This document shows, one piece after another, positions 16,835-26,069 of a DNA stretch of 64,000 nt. The stretch's first letter is position 1, and every line of letters begins with the position of its first letter. Source of the stretch: Eggerthella timonensis (lineage in GTDB: Bacteria > Actinomycetota > Coriobacteriia > Coriobacteriales > Eggerthellaceae). The position numbers and the translations under genes are program-made. Under the pieces are notes generated by a model. That model was not told the DNA's origin. It saw only the letters and a program-made list of their open reading frames with translations, and made no database searches. The stretch is taken from contig NZ_FXXA01000002.1 in the NCBI RefSeq assembly GCF_900184265.1, forward strand, positions 948,734 to 1,012,733, written 5' to 3'.

Positions 16835-18937
16835 ATGCAGAACGTCATGAATTCGCTCCTCGACGGTTTGTCGGAGCTCATTTACATCAGCGATCCGGTC
16901 ACGTACGAGCTGCTGTACATCAACAAGGCCGGCAAAGACATCTACGGCCGCGATGCCGACGACGGCACGCATCGGTGCTACGAAACGCTGCAAGGTCGCA
17001 CCTCCCCATGCCCGTTCTGCACGAATGACCGGTTGAGCAACCGCTCGTTCCACGAATGGGAATTCGAGAATCCCGTCGTGAACCGCCACTACCTCTTACG
17101 CGACAAGCTCATCGAGTGGAGCGGACGCCCGGCGCGGCTTGAGATCGCGTTCGACATCACCGATCACGAGCGCGAGAAAGAGCAGTTCAAGTTCTTGGCT
17201 GCGGCGAACGAACTGAATGTCGAGTGCATCCGCATGTTGGAGAACGAGGCGTTCGGCACGGCTATCGACACGGTGCTCAAGACGCTCGGCGAGTTCCTGG
17301 AAGCGGGGCGCACGTACGTCTTCGAAATCGATCAGGATCGCATGTCGAACACCCATGAGTGGTGCGCTCCGGGCGTCTCGCCGGAGATCCAGAACCTGAG
17401 CGATCTTCCGCTCTCGATCATCGACGTGTGGATCGAGAGCTTCAAGGAGGGCAAGGCGGTGATCGTCAACGCAGTGAGCGGCTTGGCGGCGCAAGGTAGA
17501 GGAGCCGAGTACGACGTGCTGTCGGCTCAGGGGATCGAGTCGCTGGTGGCCGTGCCGCTGGAGATCGACGGGCTGCTCGTCGGCTACCTGGGCGCCGACG
17601 ATCCGAAGAAGGGACGGCTCGAGATCATCGAGAAGCCCCTGTTGGGGCTGGCCTCGTTCATTTCCGCCAGCATGAAGCGCGTCATCACGCAGCGTCAAGT
17701 TGACGATCTTACCTGGAAAGACGGCTTGACGAGCGCGTATTCGCGCGGAGCGTTCCACCGCGATTACGATTGCGGGGTCTACGGCAACATCGGCGTGCTC
17801 CTCGTGGACGCCGACCGTTTGGCCACGCTCAACCGCGAGTGCGGCCGCGAAGAGGGCGATGCCTCGCTGCGGCGCATCGCCGCGTGCATGAAGGCGGTAT
17901 TCGGCGAGCGCGTGTACCGCATTGGCGACGACGAGTTCTGCGCGGTGGCCCTTGCCGAGGGGTTCGAGACGTTCAACCGCATGGCGCGCGACGCGGTGGC
18001 GCGGTTCTCCGAGCGGGGGCTTCTCGTTTCCGCAGGACAGGCTTGGAGCGAGCGCTGCGACGACGTGGCGTCGCTGCTTGATACGGCGGGCGACCGCATG
18101 CAGCGGGCGAAGCGCGGTCGGCACCGTGCGGAGGACATGGGCGTCGACCTGGCGCAAGATGCCGCCGTCAGCAACTTGGTGCGTCCGGGAGGCGCGGAAG
18201 AGGCCGTGGCGGCAGGGCTGCTCGACATCTTCCTCATGCCGCAGGTTTCCACGCGGACCGGCCAGCTTGTAGGCGCGGAGGCGCTCATCCGCTATCTCGA
18301 TCCCGAGCGCGGCATCGAGGCGCAGCCCGCGTCGTTCATCCCGGCGCTCGAGGACATGGGGGAGATATCCTACGTGGACTTCTACGCGCTGTCGCGCGCG
18401 TGCGAAACGGTGGCGCGCTGGCAGCGCGAGGGCCGTCCGGTGGTGCCCATCGCGGTGAACTTCTCGCGCATGACCGTGGGCATCGAGGGGTTCGTCGACT
18501 TCGTGCGCGCCACGGTGGCGGACTACGGGTTGGATCCTGCGCTTATCGAGATCGAGGTGACCGAGTCGGCGCGCGGGCGCGGAGGCTTGTTGCTGAGCGA
18601 GGTGGCGGACGAGCTGCGCAGGTTCGGCTTCCGCGTGGCCATCGACGACTTCGGCGTGGACAACGCGAACGTGTCGTTGTTCGTGCAGCTCGATTTCGAT
18701 GTGCTCAAGATGGACAAGTCGCTGATCGGCGGCATCGACGAGATCGACCGTACCATGCGCGTGGTGAGCGGCCTTGCCACTCTCTGCGACGACTTGCACG
18801 TGGAATCGGTGGCCGAGGGCATCGAGACGAAGCAGCAATTCGAAGCGCTGAAAACCACCGGCTGCACGCGCGCGCAAGGCTACTACATCGGCCGGCCGGC
18901 ACCCATCGCCGAGTTCGAGCGGGAGTTTCTGGGGTAG
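16835..18937 (+). CDS. PAS-GAF-GGDEF(degenerate)-EAL signalling protein
   Basis: 700 residues; ATG at 16835 chosen for GGGGGGAG upstream. A PAS-like domain (1-110) is followed by a GAF-like domain (about 130-285). A GGDEF domain follows, whose signature reads GDDEF at 364-368, so the second Gly is lost and cyclase activity is doubtful. The EAL domain (about 450-700) keeps E482-A-L, the NFSR Asn, the EVTES Glu, DDFG, LKMDKS, the AEGIET Glu and the final RAQGYYIG Gln, so c-di-GMP phosphodiesterase activity is likely. CxxC-type cysteines in TSPCPFCTNDR may bind metal or sense redox. No membrane helix is seen: a soluble sensor that probably lowers c-di-GMP. Confidence 0.88.
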   Translation: MQNVMNSLLDGLSELIYISDPVTYELLYINKAGKDIYGRDADDGTHRCYETLQGRTSPCPFCTNDRLSNRSFHEWEFENPVVNRHYLLRDKLIEWSGRPARLEIAFDITDHEREKEQFKFLAAANELNVECIRMLENEAFGTAIDTVLKTLGEFLEAGRTYVFEIDQDRMSNTHEWCAPGVSPEIQNLSDLPLSIIDVWIESFKEGKAVIVNAVSGLAAQGRGAEYDVLSAQGIESLVAVPLEIDGLLVGYLGADDPKKGRLEIIEKPLLGLASFISASMKRVITQRQVDDLTWKDGLTSAYSRGAFHRDYDCGVYGNIGVLLVDADRLATLNRECGREEGDASLRRIAACMKAVFGERVYRIGDDEFCAVALAEGFETFNRMARDAVARFSERGLLVSAGQAWSERCDDVASLLDTAGDRMQRAKRGRHRAEDMGVDLAQDAAVSNLVRPGGAEEAVAAGLLDIFLMPQVSTRTGQLVGAEALIRYLDPERGIEAQPASFIPALEDMGEISYVDFYALSRACETVARWQREGRPVVPIAVNFSRMTVGIEGFVDFVRATVADYGLDPALIEIEVTESARGRGGLLLSEVADELRRFGFRVAIDDFGVDNANVSLFVQLDFDVLKMDKSLIGGIDEIDRTMRVVSGLATLCDDLHVESVAEGIETKQQFEALKTTGCTRAQGYYIGRPAPIAEFEREFLG

Positions 18938-19118
18938 CCCCCGTCCTGTGGGCGGTTTGTGGCAGCATCGTGTCAGTTCGATGACATCGGCGTGTCGCGG
19001 TCGATAAGTACTCTTACCTTAATACTATATCTTCTGAGAGATCGAAAGCAGCCGAGTGCTTGGCATCGGCATGAGCGCAGCGGCTCCGAGGGACCGTATG
19101 CGATGGAAAGAGGTTCGC

Positions 19119-19535
19119 GTGAAAGGTTTTCTCGAGCGGTTGCAGTGGAAGCTCGCGGGCATGATGCAGGGGCGCCGCGGAGCCGACACGCTGTCGAACT
19201 TCCTCGTGGTCGTCGGCATCGTCATGCTGCTGGCGTCGATCATCCCGGGGCTCGACCTGCTGTCATGGGTGGCGTTCGCAGTGCTGGCGTACTCGCTGTT
19301 CCGCAGCTATTCGAAGAACATCGCCGCGCGCGATCGCGAGAACGCGGCGTTCGAGCGCGTCGTGGAGAAGCCGCGCAAGCAGCTGTCGCTCATGCGCAAG
19401 AAGTGGACGAACCGCAAAACGACGCGCTACTTCAGGTGCAAGGGCTGCGGCCAGGTGCTTTCGGTGCCGCGCGGCAAGGGCACGCTGCGCGTGGTGTGCC
19501 CGAAGTGCAAGACCGAGACCAAGCAGAAGTCGTAA
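19119..19535 (+). CDS. small membrane protein with C-terminal zinc ribbon
   Basis: About 138 residues from a GTG at 19119 (GAAAGAGG just upstream); an ATG at 19098 is possible. Two adjacent hydrophobic segments (FLVVVGIVMLLASIIPG and WVAFAVLAYSLFRSY) are followed by a basic helix and a CxxC...CxxC zinc ribbon (RCKGCGQ and CPKCKTE) facing the cytoplasm. It is a known hypothetical family without firm function. It is 10 bases upstream of the MarR gene and heads a run that ends with DnaK. Confidence 0.75.
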   Translation: MKGFLERLQWKLAGMMQGRRGADTLSNFLVVVGIVMLLASIIPGLDLLSWVAFAVLAYSLFRSYSKNIAARDRENAAFERVVEKPRKQLSLMRKKWTNRKTTRYFRCKGCGQVLSVPRGKGTLRVVCPKCKTETKQKS

Positions 19536-19545
19536 GGACATCGCC

Positions 19546-19986
19546 GTGGACCTCTCGACGTTCAAGCGCGAGCTTTTCACCGTCACCTACGACGTGCAGA
19601 AGATCCTGCATGAGACGATGGCTCCCGTCTGCCAACAGTACGGCCTGACGCTGCAGCAGATGCACGTGCTGATGGAGCTCGTGCGCACGCCGGGCCTGAC
19701 CGCAGGCCAGTTGAGCGATCGAGCGGGCATTCTGCGCACGAACTTCCCGTCGGTGTGTCGCAAGCTGGAAGACCGCGGGCTCATCGAGCGACAGCGCAGC
19801 CAGACGGACAGGCGCTCGCTCAAGCTGCGGGTGACCGACGAGGGCCGCGCGTTGCTCGCCGACGTCGACGGCGAAGTGCAGCGCCGCTACGGCGAGGCGT
19901 TCGTCGCCGAGCCGCCCGAAACGTTCGACGCCATCATCGGGGGGTTCCGGGCGCTTGCGGACTTCTCGAAGAAGCTGGGGCGCTGA
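19546..19986 (+). CDS. MarR family transcriptional regulator
   Basis: 146 residues from a GTG start. The winged helix is clear: MHVLMELVRTPGLTAGQLSD, IRTNFPSVCRKLEDRGLIER in the recognition helix region, then the wing QRSQTDRRSLKLRVTDEG. N- and C-terminal helices would form the dimer. It lies between the zinc-ribbon gene and the DUF5685 gene with gaps of 10 and 2 bases, so all are probably one operon that it may autoregulate. Ligand unknown. Confidence 0.9.
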   Translation: MDLSTFKRELFTVTYDVQKILHETMAPVCQQYGLTLQQMHVLMELVRTPGLTAGQLSDRAGILRTNFPSVCRKLEDRGLIERQRSQTDRRSLKLRVTDEGRALLADVDGEVQRRYGEAFVAEPPETFDAIIGGFRALADFSKKLGR

Positions 19987-19988
19987 GC

Positions 19989-20852
19989 ATGTTCGGTTAC
20001 GTGGTTCCCAGCTGGGAGGGTTTGGACGACGCCGAGCGCGAGCGCTACCATGCCGCGTACTGCGGATTGTGCCGTGCGATCGGCCAACGATGCGGGCAGC
20101 GATGCCGCGTGGCATTGACCTACGACCTGGTGTTCTTGGCGCTGCTGCTCGGCTCGCTGTACGAGCCCGAGGAGCACGAGGGCGTAGGGCGCTGCGTGCC
20201 TCATCCGGTGAAGCCGCACGGGTTCGTGAGCAGCGCGTGCATCGACTACGCGGCCGACGTGACCGTGGCGCTGGCGTACTACAAGGGCCTCGACGACTGG
20301 AACGACGAGCGCAGCGTGCGGGCGCGCGTATTCGCCGGCGCGCTGGCCGGGCCGTATCGCGCCATTCGCGCGCGGAATCCGCGCCTGTGCAAGGCCATCG
20401 AGGCGGGCATGGCCGACATCGGCGCCATCGAGGCGGCGGCGCGTGAGGCGGCCTCGACGCCGGGCGGCTCCATGGAGGCGCCTGCGCCCGATGCGGCCGC
20501 CAACCGCTTCGGCGTGCTGATGGGCGAGCTGTTCGTCTACCGACCGGACGACTTCTGGGCCGACGACCTGCGGAGATTGGGTGCACGGTTGGGAAAGTTC
20601 GTGTACGTGATGGACGCGGCGATGGATTACGAGGACGATAGGGCCTCGGGCAGTTACAACCCGCTGGTGGATATCGAAGCCGGTGCGGAGGACGTGCACG
20701 AGGATTTGAACCTGCTCATGGCCGGCGTGGCCGAGGCGTTCGAGCGGTTGCCGCTCGAACGCGACCTGCGCCTGTTGCGCAGCGTGGTGTACGCGGGCGT
20801 GTGGCAGAAGTACCATGCGAAGGAAAACGACAAGGAGAAGCGCCGTGGTTGA
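19989..20852 (+). CDS. DUF5685 family protein
   Basis: 287 residues; the ATG overlaps the end of the MarR gene region by two bases of spacing and no better start exists. It begins MFGYVVPSW and has a Cys pair in AAYCGLCRAIGQRCGQRC near residues 20-38, features of the DUF5685 family. The rest is mostly helical with acidic motifs (YDLVFLALLL, MDAAMDYEDD) that recall helical isoprenoid-synthase-like bundles, which is only an impression. It overlaps the J-domain gene by eight bases. Its constant placing with chaperone genes here suggests a link to protein folding, which is unproven. Confidence 0.75.
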   Translation: MFGYVVPSWEGLDDAERERYHAAYCGLCRAIGQRCGQRCRVALTYDLVFLALLLGSLYEPEEHEGVGRCVPHPVKPHGFVSSACIDYAADVTVALAYYKGLDDWNDERSVRARVFAGALAGPYRAIRARNPRLCKAIEAGMADIGAIEAAAREAASTPGGSMEAPAPDAAANRFGVLMGELFVYRPDDFWADDLRRLGARLGKFVYVMDAAMDYEDDRASGSYNPLVDIEAGAEDVHEDLNLLMAGVAEAFERLPLERDLRLLRSVVYAGVWQKYHAKENDKEKRRG

Positions 20853-21630
20853 GAACCCCTACGACGTGCTGGGCGTGAGCCGTGATGCGTCCGCCGACGA
20901 GGTGAAGAAGGCGTACCGCAAGAAGGCGCGCGAGAACCATCCCGACTTGAACCCGAACGATCCCGCTGCGGCGGATCGCATGAACAAGATCAACGAGGCG
21001 TACGACCGCATCATCAATCCCGAGAAGTACGCGGCGCGCGATCGTCGTGCGAGCGCGGCGTCGGGTCCGAAGGGCGGCGCGGGCTACGGCGGATCGGGCG
21101 GCGGCGCGGGCCAAGGCCAAGGCGCGGGCGGCGGTTCAGGCTACGGCACCGAGGGCCCCTACGGCTGGTCGGGCGGCTTCGGCTTCGACTTCGACGACCT
21201 GTTCGGCTTCGGCGGCGCAGGCTACGGCAGCCGCGAGCCCATCCATCCCGAGGCGGCGGCGGGCGACAGCGTGCAGATGCGCAACGCCATCGACGCCATC
21301 AATACGGGGCGCGGTCAGCAAGCGGTCGACATCCTGAACACCGTGACGAGCGACGGCCGTTCGGCGCGCTGGTACTATCTGAGCGCGCTTGCCAACGACG
21401 CCGCCGGTAACACGCTCATGGCGCTCGAGCAGATCAGGCGCGCGGTGCGCATGGATCCGAACAACCTGGACTATCAGCGCGCACAGCGGCAGTTCCAGCA
21501 GACCGGGCAGGCTTATCAGCAGGAGAGCCAGTCGCAAGGCTTCAGCATGGGCGTCGATCCGGGGCTCATCTGTTGCGGAGTCTGGTGTCTCGGCCCCACG
21601 CTCTGCCGCCTCTGCGGCATGCCGTTCTGA
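20845..21630 (+). CDS. J-domain (DnaJ-like) co-chaperone
   Basis: 261 residues from a GTG start overlapping the previous gene. The J domain covers residues 1-70 ([20 protein letters not shown]) with the HPD motif at 32-34, required to stimulate DnaK ATPase. A Gly-rich linker of about 60 residues follows, then a helical TPR-like part ([40 protein letters not shown]) and a hydrophobic Cys-rich tail ([19 protein letters not shown]). It lacks the CxxCxGxG zinc domain of DnaJ, so it is a class III J protein. It is followed by dnaK, its likely partner. Confidence 0.9.
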   Translation: MVENPYDVLGVSRDASADEVKKAYRKKARENHPDLNPNDPAAADRMNKINEAYDRIINPEKYAARDRRASAASGPKGGAGYGGSGGGAGQGQGAGGGSGYGTEGPYGWSGGFGFDFDDLFGFGGAGYGSREPIHPEAAAGDSVQMRNAIDAINTGRGQQAVDILNTVTSDGRSARWYYLSALANDAAGNTLMALEQIRRAVRMDPNNLDYQRAQRQFQQTGQAYQQESQSQGFSMGVDPGLICCGVWCLGPTLCRLCGMPF

Positions 21631-21707
21631 TGGTTTCGGCGGCCTGCCGGCCCCTCGTCGCACCTTCGAAACACACTTACGCAATCCCAACCCGAAAGGA
21701 CGCACCT

Positions 21708-23510
21708 ATGGCAACGATCGGCATTGATCTCGGAACGACGAACAGCTGCGCGGCGACGGTGGAGGGCGGCCGGCCCGTCATCGTGCCGAACGCGGAAGGG
21801 GAGCGCACCACGCCGAGCGTGATCGCGTTCTCGAAAGAGGGCGAGCGTCTGGTGGGAACCATCGCGTGCCGCCAGGCGGCGGTGAACCCCGACCGCACCA
21901 TCGAGTCGGTCAAGCGCCATATGGGCAGCGACTGGCGTGCCACCGTGGACGGCAAAGCCTATTCGCCGCAGGAGCTGTCCGCCATGATACTGCGCAAGCT
22001 GCGCCGCGACGCGGAGGCGTTCCTCGGCCAGGATGTGCCGCAGGCGGTCATCACGGTGCCCGCGTACTTCGACGACGCGCAGCGCCAGGCTACGAAAGAC
22101 GCTGGGCGCATCGCCGGCCTCGACGTGCTGCGCATCATCAACGAGCCCACGGCCGCTGCGCTGGCCTACGGGCTGGACAACGGCACGCCTCAGAAGGTGA
22201 TGGTGTATGACCTGGGCGGCGGCACGTTCGACGTGTCGGTCATCGAGATCGGCGACAACGTCATCGAGGTGCTGGCCACGTCGGGTGACAACCATCTCGG
22301 CGGCGACGACTTCGACGAGCGCGTGGCGGCCTACCTGCTCGACGCGTTTCAGCGCGAGCACGGCATCGACCTGCGCCGCGACCAAACGGCCCTGCAGCGC
22401 GTCACGCAAGCGGCGCGCGAGGCGAAAAAGGAGCTTTCGTCGCTCGACACCGCGCACGTCAACCTTCCGTTCCTGGCGCAGGGTTCGTCGGGCCCGCTGC
22501 ACCTCGAGACCACGCTCACGCGCGCCGCGTTCAACGACATGTCGCGCGACCTGGTCGAACGCACGTCGAACCCCGTGCAGACCGCCCTCAACGACGCGGG
22601 CATCGCCGCCTCCGAGCTGGGATGCGTGCTGCTGGTGGGCGGCTCCACGCGCATTCCGGCCGTGCAGGATCACGTGCGCAAGCTCACGGGCAAGGAACCG
22701 TCCGCGTCCATCAACCCCGACGAATGCGTGGCCATGGGCGCCGCCATTCAGGGCGCGACGCTGTCGGGCACGTCCACGGGCCTGGTGAAGGCCGACAACA
22801 GCATCCTGCTGCTCGACGTGACGCCGCTCAGCCTGTCCATCGAGACGGTGGGAGGCGTGGCCACGCGCCTCGTGGAGCGCAACACCACGCTGCCGGTGAA
22901 CTACTCGCAGGTGTTCAGCACCGCCGCCGCCTTCCAGACCAGCGTGGAGATCCACGTGCTGCAGGGCGAGCGCCCCATGGCGAAGGACAACAAGTCCATC
23001 GGCACGTTCAAGCTGAAGGGCATCAAGCGCGCGCCGGCCGGCGTGCCGCAGATCGAGGTGACGTTCGACATCGATGCGAACGGCATCCTCACCGTGTCGG
23101 CGAAGGACCTGGATACGGGCAAGCAGCAGTCCATCACCATCGACGATTCGGGCCGGATGTCCGACGACGACATCGAGCGCGCCATCCGCGATGCCGAGCA
23201 GTACGCCTCCCAGGACAACGAGCGCCGCGAGGCCATGGCGGCCCGCGAGGAGGCTCAGAGCCTGTTGAACGAGGTGGACCGGGCGCTCGGCCAGGTGGGC
23301 AAGCAGCTGGAGAAGGACGAGAAGAAGCAGGTCAAGGCCGATGCCGAGACGCTGCGCAAGGCGTTGTCGAAGCGTCCTGCCGGTTTCGGCAAGAAGGCGC
23401 GCGAGGCCGAGGCGGCGTCGGTCGACGACGTGTCCGACATCAAGGCGGCCGCCGAGCGCTTGAGGGCATCGAGCGCCCACGTGCGCGAGCTGTTGGGGCA
23501 GCAAGGTTAA
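21708..23510 (+). CDS. dnaK: Hsp70 chaperone DnaK
   Basis: 600 residues, shorter than the usual ~630 because the C-terminal tail is reduced. All ATPase signatures are present: [11 protein letters not shown] at 4-14, [30 protein letters not shown]. The substrate-binding domain follows ([29 protein letters not shown]), then the helical lid. It folds proteins with a J protein and GrpE. Here it follows a class III J protein; no grpE is nearby, so this may be a second, specialised DnaK rather than the main stress copy. Start set by GAAAGGA upstream of the ATG. Confidence 0.96.
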   Translation: MATIGIDLGTTNSCAATVEGGRPVIVPNAEGERTTPSVIAFSKEGERLVGTIACRQAAVNPDRTIESVKRHMGSDWRATVDGKAYSPQELSAMILRKLRRDAEAFLGQDVPQAVITVPAYFDDAQRQATKDAGRIAGLDVLRIINEPTAAALAYGLDNGTPQKVMVYDLGGGTFDVSVIEIGDNVIEVLATSGDNHLGGDDFDERVAAYLLDAFQREHGIDLRRDQTALQRVTQAAREAKKELSSLDTAHVNLPFLAQGSSGPLHLETTLTRAAFNDMSRDLVERTSNPVQTALNDAGIAASELGCVLLVGGSTRIPAVQDHVRKLTGKEPSASINPDECVAMGAAIQGATLSGTSTGLVKADNSILLLDVTPLSLSIETVGGVATRLVERNTTLPVNYSQVFSTAAAFQTSVEIHVLQGERPMAKDNKSIGTFKLKGIKRAPAGVPQIEVTFDIDANGILTVSAKDLDTGKQQSITIDDSGRMSDDDIERAIRDAEQYASQDNERREAMAAREEAQSLLNEVDRALGQVGKQLEKDEKKQVKADAETLRKALSKRPAGFGKKAREAEAASVDDVSDIKAAAERLRASSAHVRELLGQQG

Positions 23511-23567
23511 GCCGCAGCTCGGCAACCCTGGGCGCAAGAGGCGGCAGACGGCGGGTCGCGCTGCCGT

Positions 23568-23725
23568 CCTGGGCGCAAAACGGCACCCATGACAATTTCC
23601 GGGCGTGCCACGGCGGTCGGATGGCAGCTGCTATTTGTATAATGCCTGGTGGCAAGAATCGCTTCGCTCGATTTTCCTTGGCGGCGGACCTTTGAAATTG
23701 TCATGGGTGCCGTTTTGCGCCCAGG
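23568..23725. repeat. 158-bp inverted repeat element
   Basis: Perfect 32-base inverted repeats at 23568-23599 and 23694-23725 (CCTGGGCGCAAAACGGCACC and on), separated by 94 bases. A partial extra copy of the outer end (CCCTGGGCGCAA) lies at 23525-23536. Size and structure resemble a miniature inverted-repeat element or a REP-like unit; nothing is encoded convincingly. Confidence 0.8.
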
Positions 23726-23865
23726 GTGTGCCGGTAGGTGGAGCGGCTTCGCGGGTCGTCGGGATAGCGAACGGGTGGAAGCTCGGTAGGCCCTGTGGCC
23801 GCGCGGCCCGCGACGTGGAGCCGGCCGGGGGAGACCGACGACGGGCTCATCGGCCGCGGCGACCG

Positions 23866-24140
23866 CCTGCGACGAGCCGCCGATTGCAATGCTCGCACGA
23901 CCTGCGATGAGCCCGCCGCAGTGCGCGCCCGGTCTGCTATGAACCGACGATCGCAATGGGTGCCCGGGCCGGCGGCGATCTGACGATTGCGGTGGCCGCA
24001 CGACCGACGGCGAGTCGACGGCGCAGTGCGAGCCCGGCCTGCGATGAGCCCAGCGGCCGCAGCGACCGCCTGCGATAAGCCGACGGCAGTAGTCGCCTTG
24101 CGGCCTGCGACGGAGCCAGCGATCGCAGTGGTCGCCCCGT
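23866..24140. repeat. degenerate tandem repeats, unit 31-36 bp
   Basis: A unit resembling CCTGCGATGAGCC followed by GCGATCGCAGTGG and a CCCGG-like end recurs about eight times, with clear starts near 23867, 23900, 23933, 24038, 24069 and 24104. Unit length varies and is not a multiple of three, so a repeated peptide is not intended. Confidence 0.5.
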
Positions 24141-24157
24141 CGGCAACCGCGAGCTCT

Positions 24158-24365
24158 CCGTGCAGCTTTTCTCACCGGTTTTGTAAATTTTTCGACTTTA
24201 TGGCAAGCGCGGTCGACCTCCACAAGGGGTTTTCCACCCCCTTGCGGCGATTCTCGACAAGCCCGTTTTCCACAAAAGGAAAAGGCCTGGTGACAAGGTT
24301 GTTCTTCGGGATGAACTTGCCACAAAGTCGAAAAATTAACAAAACCGGTGAGAAAAGCTGCACGG
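24158..24365. repeat. 208-bp inverted repeat element
   Basis: Arms 24158-24207 and 24316-24365 are 50-base inverted repeats with two mismatches (CCGTGCAGCTTTTCTCACCG at the outer end). The 108-base centre has its own shorter dyads (GGGGTTTTCCACCCCCTTG and CCGTTTTCCACAAAAGG). It is much more AT-rich than its surroundings. It resembles a miniature inverted-repeat element. Confidence 0.8.
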
Positions 24366-24671
24366 TTGCCAGGTTCCCCCACTCGAAAGTCGGGCGGGCG
24401 CCAGGTTGTCGCTCCGCAAGTCGTTTGCCGCTTCTCCTGCAATCCAGCAGACGCTCTTTCCACCAGCGCGCTGCGGCCGAGGTGATCGCAAGCGCCGGGA
24501 GGGGGCAACCCCTCCAACCTTCCAGTGCGTCCAGGCTCGATTTCGTCATGCGGCAGACGGGCTTTGTCGAGCGATGTTGCCTAGGGTTTCGAACCAGTCA
24601 GCGGCGCTTTCTAGTATCATGGTTCGCAGCGGGCGCGCGGGGCGCGACGGAAGAGAAGGAAGGGACCCCCT

Positions 24672-25352
24672 ATGGAGCAGTACAAGCAAGAGTTTATCGA
24701 GTTCATGGTCGAAAGCGAAGTGCTCAAATTCGGCGAATTCACGCTGAAGAGCGGCCGGAAATCCCCCTTCTTTATGAATGCGGGCGCTTATGTGACGGGC
24801 GATCAGCTGCATCGTCTGGGCTTGTACTATGCGCGCGCAATCCATGACAACTTCGGGCTCGACTTCGATGTGGTGTTCGGGCCCGCGTACAAGGGCATCC
24901 CGCTGTCGGTGATCACGGTCATCGGGCTCCAGGAGCTGTACGGCAAGGAGGCGCGCTACTGCTCCAACCGAAAAGAGGTCAAGGACCACGGCGCCGACGC
25001 GGGCAACCTGCTGGGCAGCGAGCTGCACGACGGCGACCGCGTGATCATGGTGGAGGATGTCACCACGTCGGGCAAATCCATCGACGAGACGTATCCCGTG
25101 CTCAAAGGCGCGGCCGACGTGGACGTCAAGGGCCTTATCGTGTCGCTCAACCGCATGGAAGTGGGCAAGGGAGGCGTGGTGACCGCGCAGCAGGAAGTCC
25201 AGGAGAAGTACGGCTTCCCCGTCGCGTCCATCGTGAGCATGGCCGAGGTGACAGAGTGCCTGCACAACCGCGAGGTGCAGGGCCGCGTCGTCATCGACGA
25301 CGACGTGAAGGCCGCGCTCGACGCATACTACGACCAGTACGGCGTGAAGTAG
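24672..25352 (+). CDS. pyrE: orotate phosphoribosyltransferase
   Basis: 226 residues. It joins orotate to phosphoribosyl pyrophosphate to make orotidylate in pyrimidine synthesis. The PRPP loop is RVIMVEDVTTSGKSIDE near residues 118-134; LKSGRKSPFFMNAG near residue 26 and FGPAYKGIPLS are further family motifs, as is the catalytic-loop Lys pair in SNRKEVKDHG. GAAGGAAGGGA precedes the ATG. No other pyr genes are adjacent; a HAD phosphatase gene follows after nine bases and is probably cotranscribed. Confidence 0.97.
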   Translation: MEQYKQEFIEFMVESEVLKFGEFTLKSGRKSPFFMNAGAYVTGDQLHRLGLYYARAIHDNFGLDFDVVFGPAYKGIPLSVITVIGLQELYGKEARYCSNRKEVKDHGADAGNLLGSELHDGDRVIMVEDVTTSGKSIDETYPVLKGAADVDVKGLIVSLNRMEVGKGGVVTAQQEVQEKYGFPVASIVSMAEVTECLHNREVQGRVVIDDDVKAALDAYYDQYGVK

Positions 25353-25361
25353 GATCTGGCT

Positions 25362-26033
25362 ATGACGGATGTTTCTGCTATCGGCGTGATCTTCGATTGC
25401 GATGGCACGCTGCTCGATTCGATGAAAGTGTGGCGCGAGGCCGAGGGCGAGCTGGCTCGGCGAGCCGGCGTGACGCTGTCTGCGGCCGAAACCGACGCGC
25501 TCACCTCGATGACCATCCCCGAGTGCGGCTCGTTCTTTCACGAGCGGTTCGGGCTGGGAGCGTCAGGCGACGAAGTGGTCGCCATGATGGACGAGCTCAT
25601 GCTGGAATTCTATCGCGAGCGCGCGCTGGCCCGCCCGGGTGCGCTCGCGTTCGTGCAGGGGCTTGCCGAGCGCGGCGTACGCATGAGCGTGGCTTCGTCG
25701 AGCCCGCAGCCGTACCTGCAGGCGGGCCTCGAGCGCTGCGGCTTCGCGCCGTACTTCGATGCCATCGTGTCGGTGGACGACGTGGGAGCGTCCAAGCGTG
25801 AGCCCGCCGTGTACGACCGCGCGCGCGAGGCGATGGGCACGCTCCTGGCCACCACCTGGGGCGTCGAGGACTCGGTGTACGCGGTGGGCACGCTGACCGC
25901 CGCCGGGTATCGCACGCTCGGAATCTACGACTGCGATATTTCCGGTACGCGCGAGGCGTTGCGCGAGGTCGCCGAGCGGTTCGTCGAAAGCTTCGAAGGT
26001 CTCGACGCCGAGACCTTTATCGGCTGGAACTAG
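25362..26033 (+). CDS. HAD-family phosphatase (beta-phosphoglucomutase-like)
   Basis: 223 residues. Motif I is IFDCDGTLLDS (nucleophile Asp and acid/base Asp), motif II MSVASSSPQPY, the Lys of motif III in ASKREP, and motif IV VEDSVYAVGT, although its usual GDSxxD reads EDSVYA. The helical cap at residues 17-85 puts it in subfamily I. The substrate is a phosphorylated sugar or nucleotide and cannot be named; the place after pyrE would suit a nucleotide-related role. Confidence 0.88.
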   Translation: MTDVSAIGVIFDCDGTLLDSMKVWREAEGELARRAGVTLSAAETDALTSMTIPECGSFFHERFGLGASGDEVVAMMDELMLEFYRERALARPGALAFVQGLAERGVRMSVASSSPQPYLQAGLERCGFAPYFDAIVSVDDVGASKREPAVYDRAREAMGTLLATTWGVEDSVYAVGTLTAAGYRTLGIYDCDISGTREALREVAERFVESFEGLDAETFIGWN

Positions 26034-26037
26034 AGAA

Positions 26038-26067
26038 CACGAGGCGCGCCACTGGGCGCGCCTCGTG
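26038..26067. terminator. bidirectional terminator hairpin
   Basis: CACGAGGCGCGCC and its exact complement around a four-base loop (ACTG), lying between the convergent HAD and Doc genes. Confidence 0.75.
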
Positions 26068-26069
26068 CG

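Larger units (their letters stand above)
23511..24671. other. 1.16-kb non-coding, repeat-rich region between dnaK and pyrE
   Basis: Open frames here show no family features and no ribosome sites. The region is occupied by two inverted-repeat elements (23568-23725 and 24158-24365) and, between them, degenerate tandem repeats (23866-24140). GC varies sharply, with an AT-rich palindrome beside very GC-rich tandem units. A promoter for pyrE is expected just before 24660 (TAGTATCAT at 24612-24620). Confidence 0.6.

Noticed and set aside
23507-24517. Open frame of 336 codons on the minus strand in the dnaK-pyrE gap
   Set aside because: It runs through inverted repeats and degenerate tandem repeats whose unit is not a multiple of three, has no ribosome site and no family features.
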